Positions 1 to 9,349 of a DNA stretch of 64,000 bases are shown here, piece after piece. A model generated the notes under the pieces. That model made no database searches and was not told the origin of the DNA. It saw only the letters and a program-made list of their open reading frames with translations. This DNA comes from JAFEBO01 sp044221315 (lineage in GTDB: Bacteria > Planctomycetota > Phycisphaerae > Phycisphaerales > UBA1924), in contig JBGAPK010000015.1 in the NCBI GenBank assembly GCA_044221315.1, positions 1 to 64,000 on the forward strand, in the 5' to 3' direction. The position numbers were made by a program, and so were the translations under genes. The first letter of the stretch is position 1. Every line of letters begins with the position of its first letter.

Positions 1-130
1 CCCTCTTGTCCTCCGAAGCTGCTCATGACCCCACCGTAGCCCGCCGACGCGCACGCCTGTGCCAAGCGACAAACGGTCCCCATCAATGTGCAAAAGTCGT
101 GACCGGATGCTTGCCCGCTAGAGTTGCCAA

Positions 131-838
131 ATGCCCGAGCCCCTTGATATCTCCGCCGCGTTTGCCCCGCATAACACGCTTCCGGACTCTCTGCCTTCCG
201 ACCCCTGGCCTCTTTTCCAGAGCTGGTTCGATGAGGCCGAGGCCGCCAAGCTCTCGCCCAACCCGAACGCCTTTACCCTCGCCTGCCTCGACGAGGCGGG
301 CCAGATCACCGCCCGCATCGTCCTGTGCAAGAAGATCCTGCCGCACGGGGCGATCGTGTTTCACACCAATTACCAGAGCCGCAAGGGCAAGGGACTGACG
401 GCCCACCCGCGGGCCGCGGCCGTCTTCCATTGGGACGGCCTTGAGAAGCAGGTTCGCATTGAGGGCCCGGTCGTGAAGAGCCCGCCCGAAGAAAGCGACG
501 CCTACTTCAAAACCCGCGGCTGGGAGAACCGCCTTGGCTCTTGGGCCAGCGACCAGAGCCAGCCCATCGAATCCCGCGACGCCCTGCTCGCCAAGGTCGG
601 CGAGGCCATGGAGAAACTCAACCTTTCGCTTCTGGACATCATGGACAAGGGGGACGACATCGTCATCCCGCGCCCGCCGCATTGGGGCGGCTGGAGACTC
701 TGGGCTCAGCGGGTGGAACTGTGGCTGGGAGGACCGGGGCGGGTGCACGACCGGGCGGCGTGGACCCGAACATTGTCGGCCACATCCGCGAGCGAATTCG
801 AAGGCGGATCGTGGACCTGCACGCGCCTGCAGCCCTAA
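131..838 (+). CDS. pdxH: Pyridoxamine 5'-phosphate oxidase
   Basis: This 235-residue protein is a PdxH-type FMN enzyme. It oxidises pyridoxine or pyridoxamine 5'-phosphate to pyridoxal 5'-phosphate in the cytoplasm. Visible family blocks are an N-terminal DPWPLFQSWFDEA stretch, the FMN-binding RIVLCK and FHTNYQSRKGKGL motifs (about residues 63-90), the FHWDGLEKQVRIEG strand, a WASDQSQPIESRD segment and the C-terminal HWGGWRL plus RVHDR motifs that contact substrate and FMN. Length matches the family (about 210-240). It is the first gene in the window and converges with rlmN; the 69-bp gap holds an octamer repeat. The start has no strong ribosome binding site, but the N-terminus aligns with the family. 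Confidence 0.95.
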   Translation: MPEPLDISAAFAPHNTLPDSLPSDPWPLFQSWFDEAEAAKLSPNPNAFTLACLDEAGQITARIVLCKKILPHGAIVFHTNYQSRKGKGLTAHPRAAAVFHWDGLEKQVRIEGPVVKSPPEESDAYFKTRGWENRLGSWASDQSQPIESRDALLAKVGEAMEKLNLSLLDIMDKGDDIVIPRPPHWGGWRLWAQRVELWLGGPGRVHDRAAWTRTLSATSASEFEGGSWTCTRLQP

Positions 839-871
839 TTCAATCCGCAACCAAGTGACGATCGCACAATT

Positions 872-906
872 CTATTTGCCGCTCTGCTGCTCTGCTGCTC
901 TGCAAA
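872..906. repeat. Octanucleotide repeat (GCTCTGCT) directly after rlmN stop
   Basis: A leader TATTTGCC (873-880) is followed by three period-8 units GCTCTGCT, GCTCTGCT, GCTCTGCA (881-904). The repeat begins within a few bases downstream of the rlmN stop on the minus strand. The same leader plus units recur at 26101-26140, again just after a minus-strand stop codon. Confidence 0.75.
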
Positions 907-907
907 T

Positions 908-2149
908 CTACCCGCTCACCGTCAAACCCACCCCCACCACCTTCCGCCCCCGGATGTGCTCCGCGCCCAACTGCCCGCACGCACCCATCAGGTCCCGCCC
1001 CTTGGTCCGCCGGCGCTTTGCGTAGATACCCAATTCGATGAGCTTTGCCAAGAACCTCTCCACGCTCTCTTCCGTCGGAGCCGGCCAAGGCGACACGCGC
1101 CTCGGGTTGTACGGAATCAAGTTCAGCATCGTCCGCGGCGTGCTGGCATTCCTCTTCACGCGATAGTCGTCGTTGATCGGCGCGAGGAACTCGGCGATCT
1201 TGCGGGCGTCCTCGTCCGTATCGTTCACGCCGGGGATCAGCACGTATTCGACGCAGAGTTTCCCGCCGCCGTACACAGGGAATTCCATCAGAGCCTTCTG
1301 AAGCTCCTTCAGCGGCATCCCCCGATTCACCGGCATGATCCGTGAACGAATCTCATCATCCGCCGCGTTGAGCGAAATGGCGAGATTCAGCCTGTGCCAG
1401 CCGTCCTTGCGAACCTGTTCGCCCAGTTTCACGATGCCGTCGATCCGCCCCACCGTCGAGATCGTGATCTTCGAGATCGGGATGGATGGCCCGCGATGAT
1501 CGCGGAGCACGTCGATCGCCCCGAGAACGTTGTCGAGATTGTCCATCGGCTCGCCCATGCCCATGAAGACGATGTTTCGAACCGGCCCTTCCAGTCCCTG
1601 CGGCGTCACCACCGGCTCGGGGATTTCCGGATGTTCCAGGTAGTGCGTCGCCGCGTACCACTGCTGCACGATCTCCTCGACCGTGAGCGAGCGAATGAGC
1701 CCCATCTGGGCCGTCTCGCAGAACGTGCAGCCCATCGCGCAGCCGACCTGTGAAGAGACGCACAGCGTGTAGGTTCGGATCCGGCGTTTGCCGATCATCG
1801 GGATGAGCACGCTCTCGGTGCGGAGCGTCTGCACCTGGCCAGCCAATTTCGTTTCGGACGCGGGGACGTCCTGGGTGAACTTGAAGATCTTTCCCTCGGC
1901 GCCTTCATCCACAACCACGCTCGAAATCGGAGCGACACCGTGCGCCTCTGCCCCGGGCGTCGATGACGAGCCCCGAACGAACCGAGCGGGTTCGCCGGAG
2001 TTCCGCAAACGCTCGAACCCTTTACCAGTCCAGAAGAACCGGCGATACGCATCGAGCGCCGCCGGCCTTGCGAACCCGAGCTCCGTCCGCGCGCGTGCCA
2101 CAAACGCCTCGGCGCTCAGCCCCAGCGGGGTACACACGGTCTGGAGCAT
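908..2149 (-). CDS. rlmN: 23S rRNA (adenine-2503-C2)-methyltransferase, radical SAM
   Basis: A 413-residue RlmN-type radical SAM enzyme that methylates C2 of A2503 in 23S rRNA (and A37 in some tRNAs in other bacteria). The 4Fe-4S motif CxxxCxxC is seen in SSQVGCAMGCTFC (cysteines near residues 137, 141 and 144). VFMGMGEP, ISTVG, NLAISLNA and VEYVLIPGVND are the usual SAM and core motifs. The conserved C-terminal catalytic cysteine is present in GACGQLG. The ATG at 2149 is preferred because AGGA lies six bases upstream; a GTG at 2161 is also in frame. It converges with pdxH. Confidence 0.95.
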   Translation of the reverse strand: MLQTVCTPLGLSAEAFVARARTELGFARPAALDAYRRFFWTGKGFERLRNSGEPARFVRGSSSTPGAEAHGVAPISSVVVDEGAEGKIFKFTQDVPASETKLAGQVQTLRTESVLIPMIGKRRIRTYTLCVSSQVGCAMGCTFCETAQMGLIRSLTVEEIVQQWYAATHYLEHPEIPEPVVTPQGLEGPVRNIVFMGMGEPMDNLDNVLGAIDVLRDHRGPSIPISKITISTVGRIDGIVKLGEQVRKDGWHRLNLAISLNAADDEIRSRIMPVNRGMPLKELQKALMEFPVYGGGKLCVEYVLIPGVNDTDEDARKIAEFLAPINDDYRVKRNASTPRTMLNLIPYNPRRVSPWPAPTEESVERFLAKLIELGIYAKRRRTKGRDLMGACGQLGAEHIRGRKVVGVGLTVSG

Positions 2150-2188
2150 GCGGTCCTGCACGCAGAATCGTATGACACGCCGCCCCGC

Positions 2189-3396
2189 CTACTTCGTTTG
2201 TCTCGCGCCGGTGCGGCGCCGGCTCTTCTCCGGCTCAGTCTGCTCCAGGCGCTTGCGGGCGGCGGCGATCGTCGACGGATCGAGCTGATCGAGCGTTTCC
2301 TTCGCCCGGCGCAGGTTCTCCGCCGCACGTATCCGATAGCTCGTCCGGTCGGTATTTGCCGGCCCCAGAAGCACGCCCGCCCAGAATCCCAGGTCAACTG
2401 TCCGCTCTCCGTCCTCCACGGTTCGCGTCCCCACCAGGACATTGTTGCGATACACCGGCTCCTCGTGCGTCGCGGTGTACGTTACCACGGGCAAGACCTC
2501 GGACGCGGGGCGCGGCTCGGGTTGACGTGATTCCGCTTCGACCTGCACCGCCTCGGCCTTCGCATTGTCATACAGACGCACGGCCCGTGCGACGAATTCC
2601 GGCAGCGGAGTCGCCTTCGCCTCGGCGAGCAGTTTCCGCTGATCCGCGATCTCCTGGTTGAGCGCCTGTTTGTCCTGGGCGTTTTTCAGCGAGGCGTTCA
2701 ACTGCTTGAGGTTGGCCTGCAGCGCATCGATGGTTCCCTGCTTCCACCCCTCGACGGTCGCGATGTCGCGATAGCACATCGTCTTGTCGATCGACCGAAG
2801 CCGCCGGATCTCCCGAGCCGCCGTTTCCCGGATGAACGTCACGTCCGACTCCGCGAAATGATCAAGCTTTTCCGGGCAATGGCGGACCGCACTCTCCATC
2901 AAATCGCGAGCCATCGCGGCGTGGGGGTCCTTTCCGTCCGATCCGCTGGCCAGGCGCACCATCGCGAGCCCCGCCGGGCATTCCTGGTCGGCGATGAAAC
3001 AGCGAACGAGCCCCCTGAGCGTCCGGTTCCGCACATCGATCGGGAGCTGCTCGGTCGCCTCAAGCCGCAGGAGCGCGTTCACCGCCTCGGCCGCACCGGG
3101 ATCATTCTCGAAGATGTGAGAGGCTGTTTCTTGATGCGGATCCAGCGCAGGGCCTTGTCCAAATCCGCGGCCATGGCCTCCGGGCCGTCTCCAGAAAACG
3201 AACCGATGACTCCCACCGGTCCGCGAAGTTCCGGAGCTTCTTCCCGGAGCGAGTCTGGCGGTTCGGGCGACTTGGCAGCCTGGCGGCTCGAAGAGGAGTT
3301 TGAGGGTCCGGCACCGGGAGCGGCCGCCAACAGCACGGCGAACGCAACGCACACCAACGCTGGCGACCGGCGGCAGAGCAAATGGAGGTCGGGCAT
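2189..3396 (-). pseudogene. Exported hypothetical protein with a probable frameshift
   Basis: Two reading frames together make one sensible exported protein. From the ATG at 3396 the frame gives a signal peptide (MPDLHLLCRRSPALVC, then a hydrophobic core to AAAPGAG) and a sequence reading to about 3130 (DLDKALRWIRIKKQ). From about 3130 a different frame carries a convincing protein (ETASHIFENDPGAAEAV onward) to the stop at 2189, with a heptad-like charged middle (DALQANLKQLNASLKNAQ) and a basic tail. Upstream of 3130 the second frame is Arg/Gly-rich and looks non-coding. A one- or two-base indel near 3120-3145, real or sequencing error, explains this. No family is recognised. It lies 39 bp upstream of rlmN in the same direction. 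Confidence 0.6.
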
Positions 3397-3515
3397 GCTG
3401 TGAATTCTCCCGCAGACCTCCCGATGAAGCGGACATTCCCCCGATCGCACGCAGAAAATCACGGGCGGGATGGAGAGATCCGCGAAGACACCGGTCGCTT
3501 TCCGTTCGGGCGGCC

Positions 3516-5237
3516 TTACTTGGACGGTTTGGACGCCTCGTCCTTGCTCACCATGCTGTCCAGCATGGTCCCGATCAGGGCCGTGCCGGTCCCACCAACA
3601 CCCTTCTCACCCACCACCATCACCCGCGGAGCGATCTGGATGTTCTTCTCGCCGACGATCTTGAGGATCTCGATCAGCGCCGCATTGCTCTTTCCGATCT
3701 GGTCCGCGATCAGTCGGTAGGCGTCGGACTGGGCGGTCGCCTTGATCTTGGTTGCTTCGGCTTCGGCCTTGGCCTTGACGATTTTCTGCTTCTGCGCCTC
3801 CTCGGCGATCTTCACGCTGTAGGCGGCCGTTGCGAGCTTCATTTCTTCCTCGGACTCCTGCGTGACGCGGGCCAGATTCTTCTTCTGCTCCGCCGCCTTC
3901 TGCTGCTCGCCGAACGTGACCTGCTCCTGCTTGGCGATCTCGCGGTCGGTCTGCGTCTTGAGCAGCGTGCCCAGCGTCTTTTCGTCGCCGACGTTTCCGA
4001 TGCGAACGGCCGTCACCGTCACGCCGAAGCGGGCCATCTGCTTGGTCAGGGCGCCCAGCGACTGGCTCTCCTGGTGCGAACGCTGCTGCACATAGTCAAG
4101 GGCGCGCACGCCCTCGGCGTTGTTGCGGAAGATCGCCCGCACGGCGCTGTTCATCGCATTGCGGAAGCGGGCCCCGTCGTCGTCGCCCAACTTCGCCACC
4201 ACGATGGGCCCGTTCTGCGGCTCGATCACATATTCAATCCGCACGTCCACCGGGAAGGTGAAGCCGTCGCTCGTCCGCACCGTGATCGCCCGCTCCTCCA
4301 GAAGAGGATCGTGGTTCACCTTCGAGTTCTGCTGGTTGACCTGTCGCATCCCTTCGCCCGTCTGGTTGGGTCCGGCGATCCCCGACGACGCCTCGGTGAA
4401 CTGCGCGATCATCTGCGTCGTCCACACCTCGATCACCGTGAAGGCCTCGGTGTTCAGCGGGTACTTGCCCGGGGGCAAAGGTTCGGCCTGGATGCCCATC
4501 TCCCCCGCCCTGGCCAGCTTCAGCAGCTTGTCCTCCGGAAGGCTCGTCCCGTCCTGCCCCGGCTCGAGCGCGCCGGCAACACCCTTGACGACCTGCGTCG
4601 GCGGCGTGCCGAAGTTGGCCTTCAGCACCGCGATCTCGCCCTGCAGAACTTCCGTCTGCTTCACCGGCCGGATCTTGTAGAGCTGCGTGTTCAGCCGGTA
4701 TTTGCCCGGCGTCAGGACCGACGTCTGCTTGCCCTTCTTCCCTTTGCCGGCGGTCAGGAAGTGCTTCGCGTCGAGCATTTTCTGGAACTCTTCCCGTTTG
4801 AACTCGGGCGCAAAGAGCTGCCCGTCGTTCAGGGGCTCGCCGTCCGAGGTCTCAATGAGCCCGACCTCGTCCGCCTTGATTTCCGTCAATTCGACGTTCG
4901 AGACGCTGTACACCCCCGGGATGAACCCAAAGTGCCACCCCGGCGCGAGAACTTCCGCCTGCACGCCCATCTCGCCGTCGACGGCGATGATCTTCCCGCC
5001 GGTCAATTGCGGCCCCATGGCGTTCTTCGAGATGATCCCGACGTCGTTGGACCCGACGTATCGCACGCTCCCGCCCAGGATGCCGCACACCAGCACCAGC
5101 AAGGACACAATCAGGCCGGCCACCTTCATGGGGCCGGGCAATTTGGGCACCGACGCCAGGATGAGCAGCGAGACCACCAGGCAGATCGAAAACAGCAGCA
5201 TTCCGAACATGGACATCCCCTTCTTTCGTCGGCGCAT
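3516..5237 (-). CDS. Membrane-anchored SPFH/Band 7 (flotillin-like) protein
   Basis: This 573-residue protein starts with two hydrophobic segments (about residues 12-30 and 38-56), then a long SPFH/Band 7 region. It contains several APGWHFG / TPGKYRLN / PPGKYPLN loops (about 120, 195 and 265), then the Band 7 core (TFPVDVRIEYVIEP, about 345). An Ala/Glu/Lys/Gln-rich coiled coil (about 440-515, EAQKQKIVKAKAEAEATKIK) and a short Gly-containing tail follow. SPFH proteins oligomerise at membranes and organise microdomains or regulate proteases. An ATG at 5210 has AGAAGGGG at good spacing and may be the real start. A second, longer SPFH protein of similar plan lies at 47005-49062. Confidence 0.85.
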   Translation of the reverse strand: MRRRKKGMSMFGMLLFSICLVVSLLILASVPKLPGPMKVAGLIVSLLVLVCGILGGSVRYVGSNDVGIISKNAMGPQLTGGKIIAVDGEMGVQAEVLAPGWHFGFIPGVYSVSNVELTEIKADEVGLIETSDGEPLNDGQLFAPEFKREEFQKMLDAKHFLTAGKGKKGKQTSVLTPGKYRLNTQLYKIRPVKQTEVLQGEIAVLKANFGTPPTQVVKGVAGALEPGQDGTSLPEDKLLKLARAGEMGIQAEPLPPGKYPLNTEAFTVIEVWTTQMIAQFTEASSGIAGPNQTGEGMRQVNQQNSKVNHDPLLEERAITVRTSDGFTFPVDVRIEYVIEPQNGPIVVAKLGDDDGARFRNAMNSAVRAIFRNNAEGVRALDYVQQRSHQESQSLGALTKQMARFGVTVTAVRIGNVGDEKTLGTLLKTQTDREIAKQEQVTFGEQQKAAEQKKNLARVTQESEEEMKLATAAYSVKIAEEAQKQKIVKAKAEAEATKIKATAQSDAYRLIADQIGKSNAALIEILKIVGEKNIQIAPRVMVVGEKGVGGTGTALIGTMLDSMVSKDEASKPSK

Positions 5238-5323
5238 CGCGGCGCCGTCACGCGCAGGGAGACATCGTCCCCCTGCACGCGGGCTTACTTGGAGTTTACC
5301 AAGTCCGATTTCGCGCTCGCCGT

Positions 5324-6724
5324 TCAGGACCCGGCAAAGGCCGCGGCGAAGGCATCCCGCAGCGCGCCGAGCGACGCCACCGGGTGAAGCGCGAACGACC
5401 AGCTCCGGTCGTTGGCGCGCTTTGATTCCGACCGCTTTGCGGCAAAGGCCACGCCGCTTTGCGTGAATTGCTGCAGCATTGCTTCCTTGCTCGTTCGCAT
5501 GCGCCGCAGCAACGCTTGCATCGCGCCAAACTCCGCCACGGGATGTTCCCCGGCCCGACGCCGTTCCGCGATTCTCTGTACCAGCGTCGCCTTTTCCTTC
5601 GCCGCCTCGAAGTCACCCAGAAGGGCCGGGTCGTGGCGCGCGTGATGAGCAAGCCAGACCGCCCTCGCGATGTCGGCCTCGTCGGGGAGACCGGCATCCG
5701 CCAAGGGCAATTGCACGTCGGCGGTTGCGACAACCATCGGGGCGAGGGCGCCGCCCATTTCACCGAGGATCGATGCGAGCGGAACGGGCCAGGCTCGCAC
5801 CCATGCCTCGGTCGCCCTGTCGTAAATGCCGCCGCCCGTGCCGTGGACGAAGAGTTCGCAGCCCGCGGCACGCATGATGGCGGTCATCAGGAGCGCTCGG
5901 GGAGCGAGGCTCGCCGGGTCCTTTTTTCCCAGATCGCTGAGGAACAGACGACGGCGGTTCCCCCCCACCACTTCCCAGAGTGGCAGTTCGCCCCGCGATT
6001 CGTCGAGCGGACGCAGGCCCGCATCGGGGACGCCTCGGCATGAGGCGTTGTAGGTGCGGAGGAACTCCGTGCCGCACGACGACAGCGCGTCGATGATCTT
6101 CCGGAAGAAATCGGTGCCGGAGATCCGTGACTCGTAGATGAAATTCGGGGATTCGGCCACGGGGCGAATCAGGCTTCCCGCCGCTCTGCTCGCCTGCTCG
6201 GCCCAGGATTCGGAAGTCGCTCGTGCATCGTTCAACGCGCTCCGAGTCGCGGCAATTCCGTCGCTGATGCACGCATGTGCCGCCCGTTCTCCCGGTTTGG
6301 CCCGCCACTCCATCACATCGATGGCGGGCATGCCGGCGCCGGTGCGTGCCAGTCCATCGTCCCGCTCCACGGCGAATGCCCACCAGGAATCCCGAAGTGC
6401 CCCACCCGTATCGCGCACAGGGATCCTCAGCCCCCTTCTTCCCGCCTCGTCCTGATCGACCACCAGCCAGGCGCAACGGGCGGAAGTCCGCCCGTCACGC
6501 TGCAATCGGTCGCGCACCGCGAGAGAGGCGAAGTGTTTGGCGAGAATCCCGCAGTGCCACAGGTCCGCCTGATGCCCCGAAAGCACCAGCGGACCGTCGG
6601 CCCGCAGGCCGAGCTGCTCGCGGAACTGCAGCTTGGAGGCGGAGGGCGACCCCTTAGCAACCAATGCACTCCAGCCCGCGGCGGGCGGATCGACTCGAAT
6701 CTGGACGGGAGGGATGTTCAACAC
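5324..6724 (-). CDS. Hypothetical protein, distantly BshC-like
   Basis: A 466-residue soluble protein with a GTG start. Two motifs recall the bacillithiol synthase BshC fold: LVLSGHQADLWHCGILAKHFA near residue 45 (compare the GQQxGLFTGPLY block of BshC) and a late LMTAIMRAAGCELFVHGTGGG with YDRATEAW near residue 285 (compare the GGPGEIAYW region). The C-terminal third is helical and charged. The resemblance is from memory of motif patterns, so function is not assigned. It lies between the SPFH gene and a GT2 glycosyltransferase, all on the minus strand, with gaps of 86 and 37 bp. Confidence 0.55.
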   Translation of the reverse strand: MLNIPPVQIRVDPPAAGWSALVAKGSPSASKLQFREQLGLRADGPLVLSGHQADLWHCGILAKHFASLAVRDRLQRDGRTSARCAWLVVDQDEAGRRGLRIPVRDTGGALRDSWWAFAVERDDGLARTGAGMPAIDVMEWRAKPGERAAHACISDGIAATRSALNDARATSESWAEQASRAAGSLIRPVAESPNFIYESRISGTDFFRKIIDALSSCGTEFLRTYNASCRGVPDAGLRPLDESRGELPLWEVVGGNRRRLFLSDLGKKDPASLAPRALLMTAIMRAAGCELFVHGTGGGIYDRATEAWVRAWPVPLASILGEMGGALAPMVVATADVQLPLADAGLPDEADIARAVWLAHHARHDPALLGDFEAAKEKATLVQRIAERRRAGEHPVAEFGAMQALLRRMRTSKEAMLQQFTQSGVAFAAKRSESKRANDRSWSFALHPVASLGALRDAFAAAFAGS

Positions 6725-6761
6725 CCTGAGTATCGCACGCCCGGAGGCACCACGCCGGAAC

Positions 6762-7601
6762 CTACTCCACGCACTTGCGTCGGTCTGTCGGATGGTCCAG
6801 GACGCGCCGCGGCGCGGACTCGATCAGGCCGGCACCGCGCGAGGCGCTCGCGTGCCCGTCGTGGCGGGCTCCGCAGCACGGGGTCCGCTCGCCGGTCCGC
6901 GCGATTTCGCGATGGAGCACATCGCGATAGTGTCGCAGCCGCGCTTCCGGATCGCTCAGCGCTTCGCCGAAGGTGCGCGTCGGGTCGTTGTAGATCAGGT
7001 CGACGGGGATCTCACGGACCTTGAGGCCGCACGCGGCCGCACGGGCCCAGAGCTGCATGGGGAAGGCGTATCCGTCCTCGCTCAGTTCGAGTTTGTTCAT
7101 GGCCGAGACTCGGTGGGCTTTGAAGCCGCAGAACGAGTCGGTGAGCGTCGCGCCCAGCCGCGCGCCCAGCTTGGCGTTGATCTCTTCGGTGATGAGGCGG
7201 TTGATACGGCGTCGATCGCCGGGGACGGAGGCAAGCGTCGCGTCATCGGCGGGCGCGAGATATCTGCTGCCGCTGATGATGTCGGCGTCGTTCCGTGCGA
7301 TCGCCCTGAAGAATTCTGGCAATCGTTCGGGCTCGTGCTGTTCGTCGCAATCCATTGTCACGACCCAGTCGTACTTCTCGCTGGCGCCGAACCGGAAGGC
7401 ATCGATGAGCGACCGGCCGTAGCCGCGGTTCACGCAGTGGCGAATGACATCCACCGGGAGGCTCGCGAGAATCCCCGAAGAATCATCGGTCGAGCCGTCG
7501 TCCACCACCAGCACGTTGCCGGCGTGCGTGAGGACACGCTCCAGCACGGCACGGATGTGCCGCGATTCGTTAAACACGGGAATCGCAACCAGAGTTCTCA
7601 C
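6762..7601 (-). CDS. Family 2 glycosyltransferase (polyprenyl-phosphate sugar transferase type)
   Basis: A 279-residue GT2 enzyme without membrane segments, starting at GTG. The N-terminus VAIPVFNESRHIRAVLE and VLVVDDGSTDDS (about residue 32) form the nucleotide-sugar site. VVTMDCDEQHEPE (about 80) holds the metal-binding DxD-like acidic motif, and SGSRYL and SFCGFKAHR are typical of dolichol-phosphate mannosyltransferase-like GT2 proteins. It probably transfers a sugar from a nucleotide donor to a lipid phosphate at the inner membrane face. The C-terminal 35 residues are Arg/His-rich and unlike the family. It is followed closely by the BshC-like gene. Confidence 0.88.
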   Translation of the reverse strand: MRTLVAIPVFNESRHIRAVLERVLTHAGNVLVVDDGSTDDSSGILASLPVDVIRHCVNRGYGRSLIDAFRFGASEKYDWVVTMDCDEQHEPERLPEFFRAIARNDADIISGSRYLAPADDATLASVPGDRRRINRLITEEINAKLGARLGATLTDSFCGFKAHRVSAMNKLELSEDGYAFPMQLWARAAACGLKVREIPVDLIYNDPTRTFGEALSDPEARLRHYRDVLHREIARTGERTPCCGARHDGHASASRGAGLIESAPRRVLDHPTDRRKCVE

Positions 7602-7739
7602 TCGATAACTCCTCTTCGCAGGCGGGTCCGGAGCGGATTCCCCGAAGCGCCGAGTAATTGGATGATCCCGGGCCTGGGTGAGATACGTCTGAATACGACC
7701 GGAAAACGGGCTTGGAGTACTGGCCGCCGGGGGAGCAGA

Positions 7740-9104
7740 TCAGAATGCAAGCTGGAATTGCGCCCGAAGGGCGACCTCGCCCGCATCCGGGGAGCCCAGC
7801 ACGCCCGCGAGCGGGTCCGGGGCGGCCACGGTGCTGCCGGGCACGAACTGGCCCGTGGCGGCGTTTCCCTGGAAGTTGATCGCCTGGAGGTTCCGTCCCC
7901 GATTGAGGCCGACAACGACATCCGCGGTCAGCTTCACGGCGGAACTCTCGGGAAGGAAGTAATACGAGACGCCGATGTTGACCCAGTTCCACAGGCGCGG
8001 ACTGAGCGGGCCGACGCCGCCGAGCGCCTGGTTCGCGAAGACCGCGTCGTACCGGGCGTACAACTCGAGTTGCGCCGACGCGAACCAGCCGCCGGCGACT
8101 TCCCATCCGTAGCTGTTGTCGGTGCTCTGCGGCAGAGCGCCGAAGCCCCGCAGATCGGCATGGCTTCCGACAAACGCGGCGAAGAGATTCCATCCGTCGC
8201 CCTTCACCTGAGCGTCCACAGTCCAGAGAAGGTAGTTGGATTGGTTGACATTGGGGATGGCGTCGGTCCCATTGCCGGTCTGGCCGCTCTGCTGCCAGTG
8301 CACGGCGCCGCCGAGGAATGCAGCGAACTTGCTCCCTTGCCACGACGAGAACCTCGTGGCCTGCGCCCATTCCCCGGCGAACTTGACATCGGTGCGCAAG
8401 GTGAGGGCGTAGTCCGCCTCGCCGGCGCCGTTGTAATCGGAATTCGCGGAGCGCCAGCCGTCGCTGATCGCGCCGAGAACGCGCAGGTCGTTTCCCGTCC
8501 ATCCAACCTGCACCGCCTGGCTGCGTGCCTGGCGGTAGACGTCGGTCATGAACGAACGATCGATGGACTGCTGATTGGCGTCGCCGATGGTGAACTCGGT
8601 GAGGAGCGGCAGTTTGAATTGGCCGAATTTCACATCCCACTGCTCGTTGAAGGCGTAACGGATGAAGGCATCGTCGAGCATGAATGTGCCGTTGCCGGGA
8701 GTCGCGGGACGGCCGTTGAGAACCGGGGTCAATTCGGGCGCGCCGGCGGCACCCGAAAAGACCAACTGCGTGCGGGCCATGGTGAAGCCGAGCGTGACAT
8801 CGTCGTTGCTGTTGAGAACGCCGCCGGAGGCGGGGACGGGCGTGGTGCCCGGTGTTGATCCGCTTCGAAAGTCGGCGACGTAGCGGAACTGGAGCAGGCC
8901 TCCAACACGGAGGCTGAAATTGCCCGAGTCGTCGGTGAGGACCATGCCCGCGTGCTTGGGTGCGCCCGAATAGCTCGTCCGAGAGGCCGCGTCGGCGATC
9001 AGTTCGTTCGAGGCGGCCCGCTCCAAGTCCGAAGGCGAGGCGAGCGCCCACGCCGCGACAAGGCAGTTTGCCGCCGCCCCGAGTCGAGTTCGGTTCGTGG
9101 ACAT
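7740..9104 (-). CDS. Outer-membrane porin (first of a paralogous pair)
   Basis: A 454-residue exported beta-barrel protein. The ATG at 9104 is chosen because AGGGGA lies about seven bases upstream; an upstream in-frame start at 9134 is unlikely. After a signal sequence (TRLGAAANCLVAAWALA) the mature chain has NFSLRVGGLLQFRYVADF (a barrel opening), alternating polar/aromatic strands, the conserved DVKFGQFKLPLL segment and a terminal strand ALRAQFQLAF ending in Phe, the Bam-recognition residue. It matches the porin at 9350-10798 along its length. The pattern (GGLLQFRY, KFGQFKLP) resembles phosphate-selective OprO/OprP-like porins, and the pair sits beside a PhoB/PhoR system. Confidence 0.85.
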   Translation of the reverse strand: MSTNRTRLGAAANCLVAAWALASPSDLERAASNELIADAASRTSYSGAPKHAGMVLTDDSGNFSLRVGGLLQFRYVADFRSGSTPGTTPVPASGGVLNSNDDVTLGFTMARTQLVFSGAAGAPELTPVLNGRPATPGNGTFMLDDAFIRYAFNEQWDVKFGQFKLPLLTEFTIGDANQQSIDRSFMTDVYRQARSQAVQVGWTGNDLRVLGAISDGWRSANSDYNGAGEADYALTLRTDVKFAGEWAQATRFSSWQGSKFAAFLGGAVHWQQSGQTGNGTDAIPNVNQSNYLLWTVDAQVKGDGWNLFAAFVGSHADLRGFGALPQSTDNSYGWEVAGGWFASAQLELYARYDAVFANQALGGVGPLSPRLWNWVNIGVSYYFLPESSAVKLTADVVVGLNRGRNLQAINFQGNAATGQFVPGSTVAAPDPLAGVLGSPDAGEVALRAQFQLAF

Positions 9105-9249
9105 CAGATCCCCTGGTGTCGCGCAACCGGGCAACGGCGACTCTGCTGCGCCCGCGTGCGAGGGGCATCAGGAATAACAAGCGGCCCCGTTCTTGTCAAC
9201 CTGATCCGGCGTGCTGGCCGGGAACCAAGAGAAAAGAAACAAAAGAAAA

Positions 9250-9276
9250 ACCGGCCGCCCGAGGAGGGCGGCCGGT
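9250..9276 (-). terminator. Rho-independent terminator after second porin
   Basis: An 11-bp perfect GC stem (ACCGGCCGCCC / GGGCGGCCGGT, loop GAGGA) is followed on the minus strand by TTTTTCTTTTGTTTC. It lies 74 bp past the stop of the porin at 9350. Confidence 0.9.
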
Positions 9277-9349
9277 GAGACAACTCGTTCGGACATCGCA
9301 AAGGCTCTCACCCTTGCGTCTTGATCACTCTCCGATCAGCACCGGATGC

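Noticed and set aside
6..398. 130-residue frame at the left edge
   Set aside because: Overlaps pdxH in another frame and is Arg/Pro/Ser-rich like other shadows.
3300..5387. 695-residue plus-strand frame antisense to the SPFH gene
   Set aside because: Its composition (Leu/Arg/His-rich, no recognisable motifs) is the usual antisense shadow of a high-GC gene; the minus-strand SPFH protein is clearly real.
6633..8858. 741-residue plus-strand frame over the GT2 and porin genes
   Set aside because: Antisense shadow with no family motifs, while both minus-strand genes are well supported.
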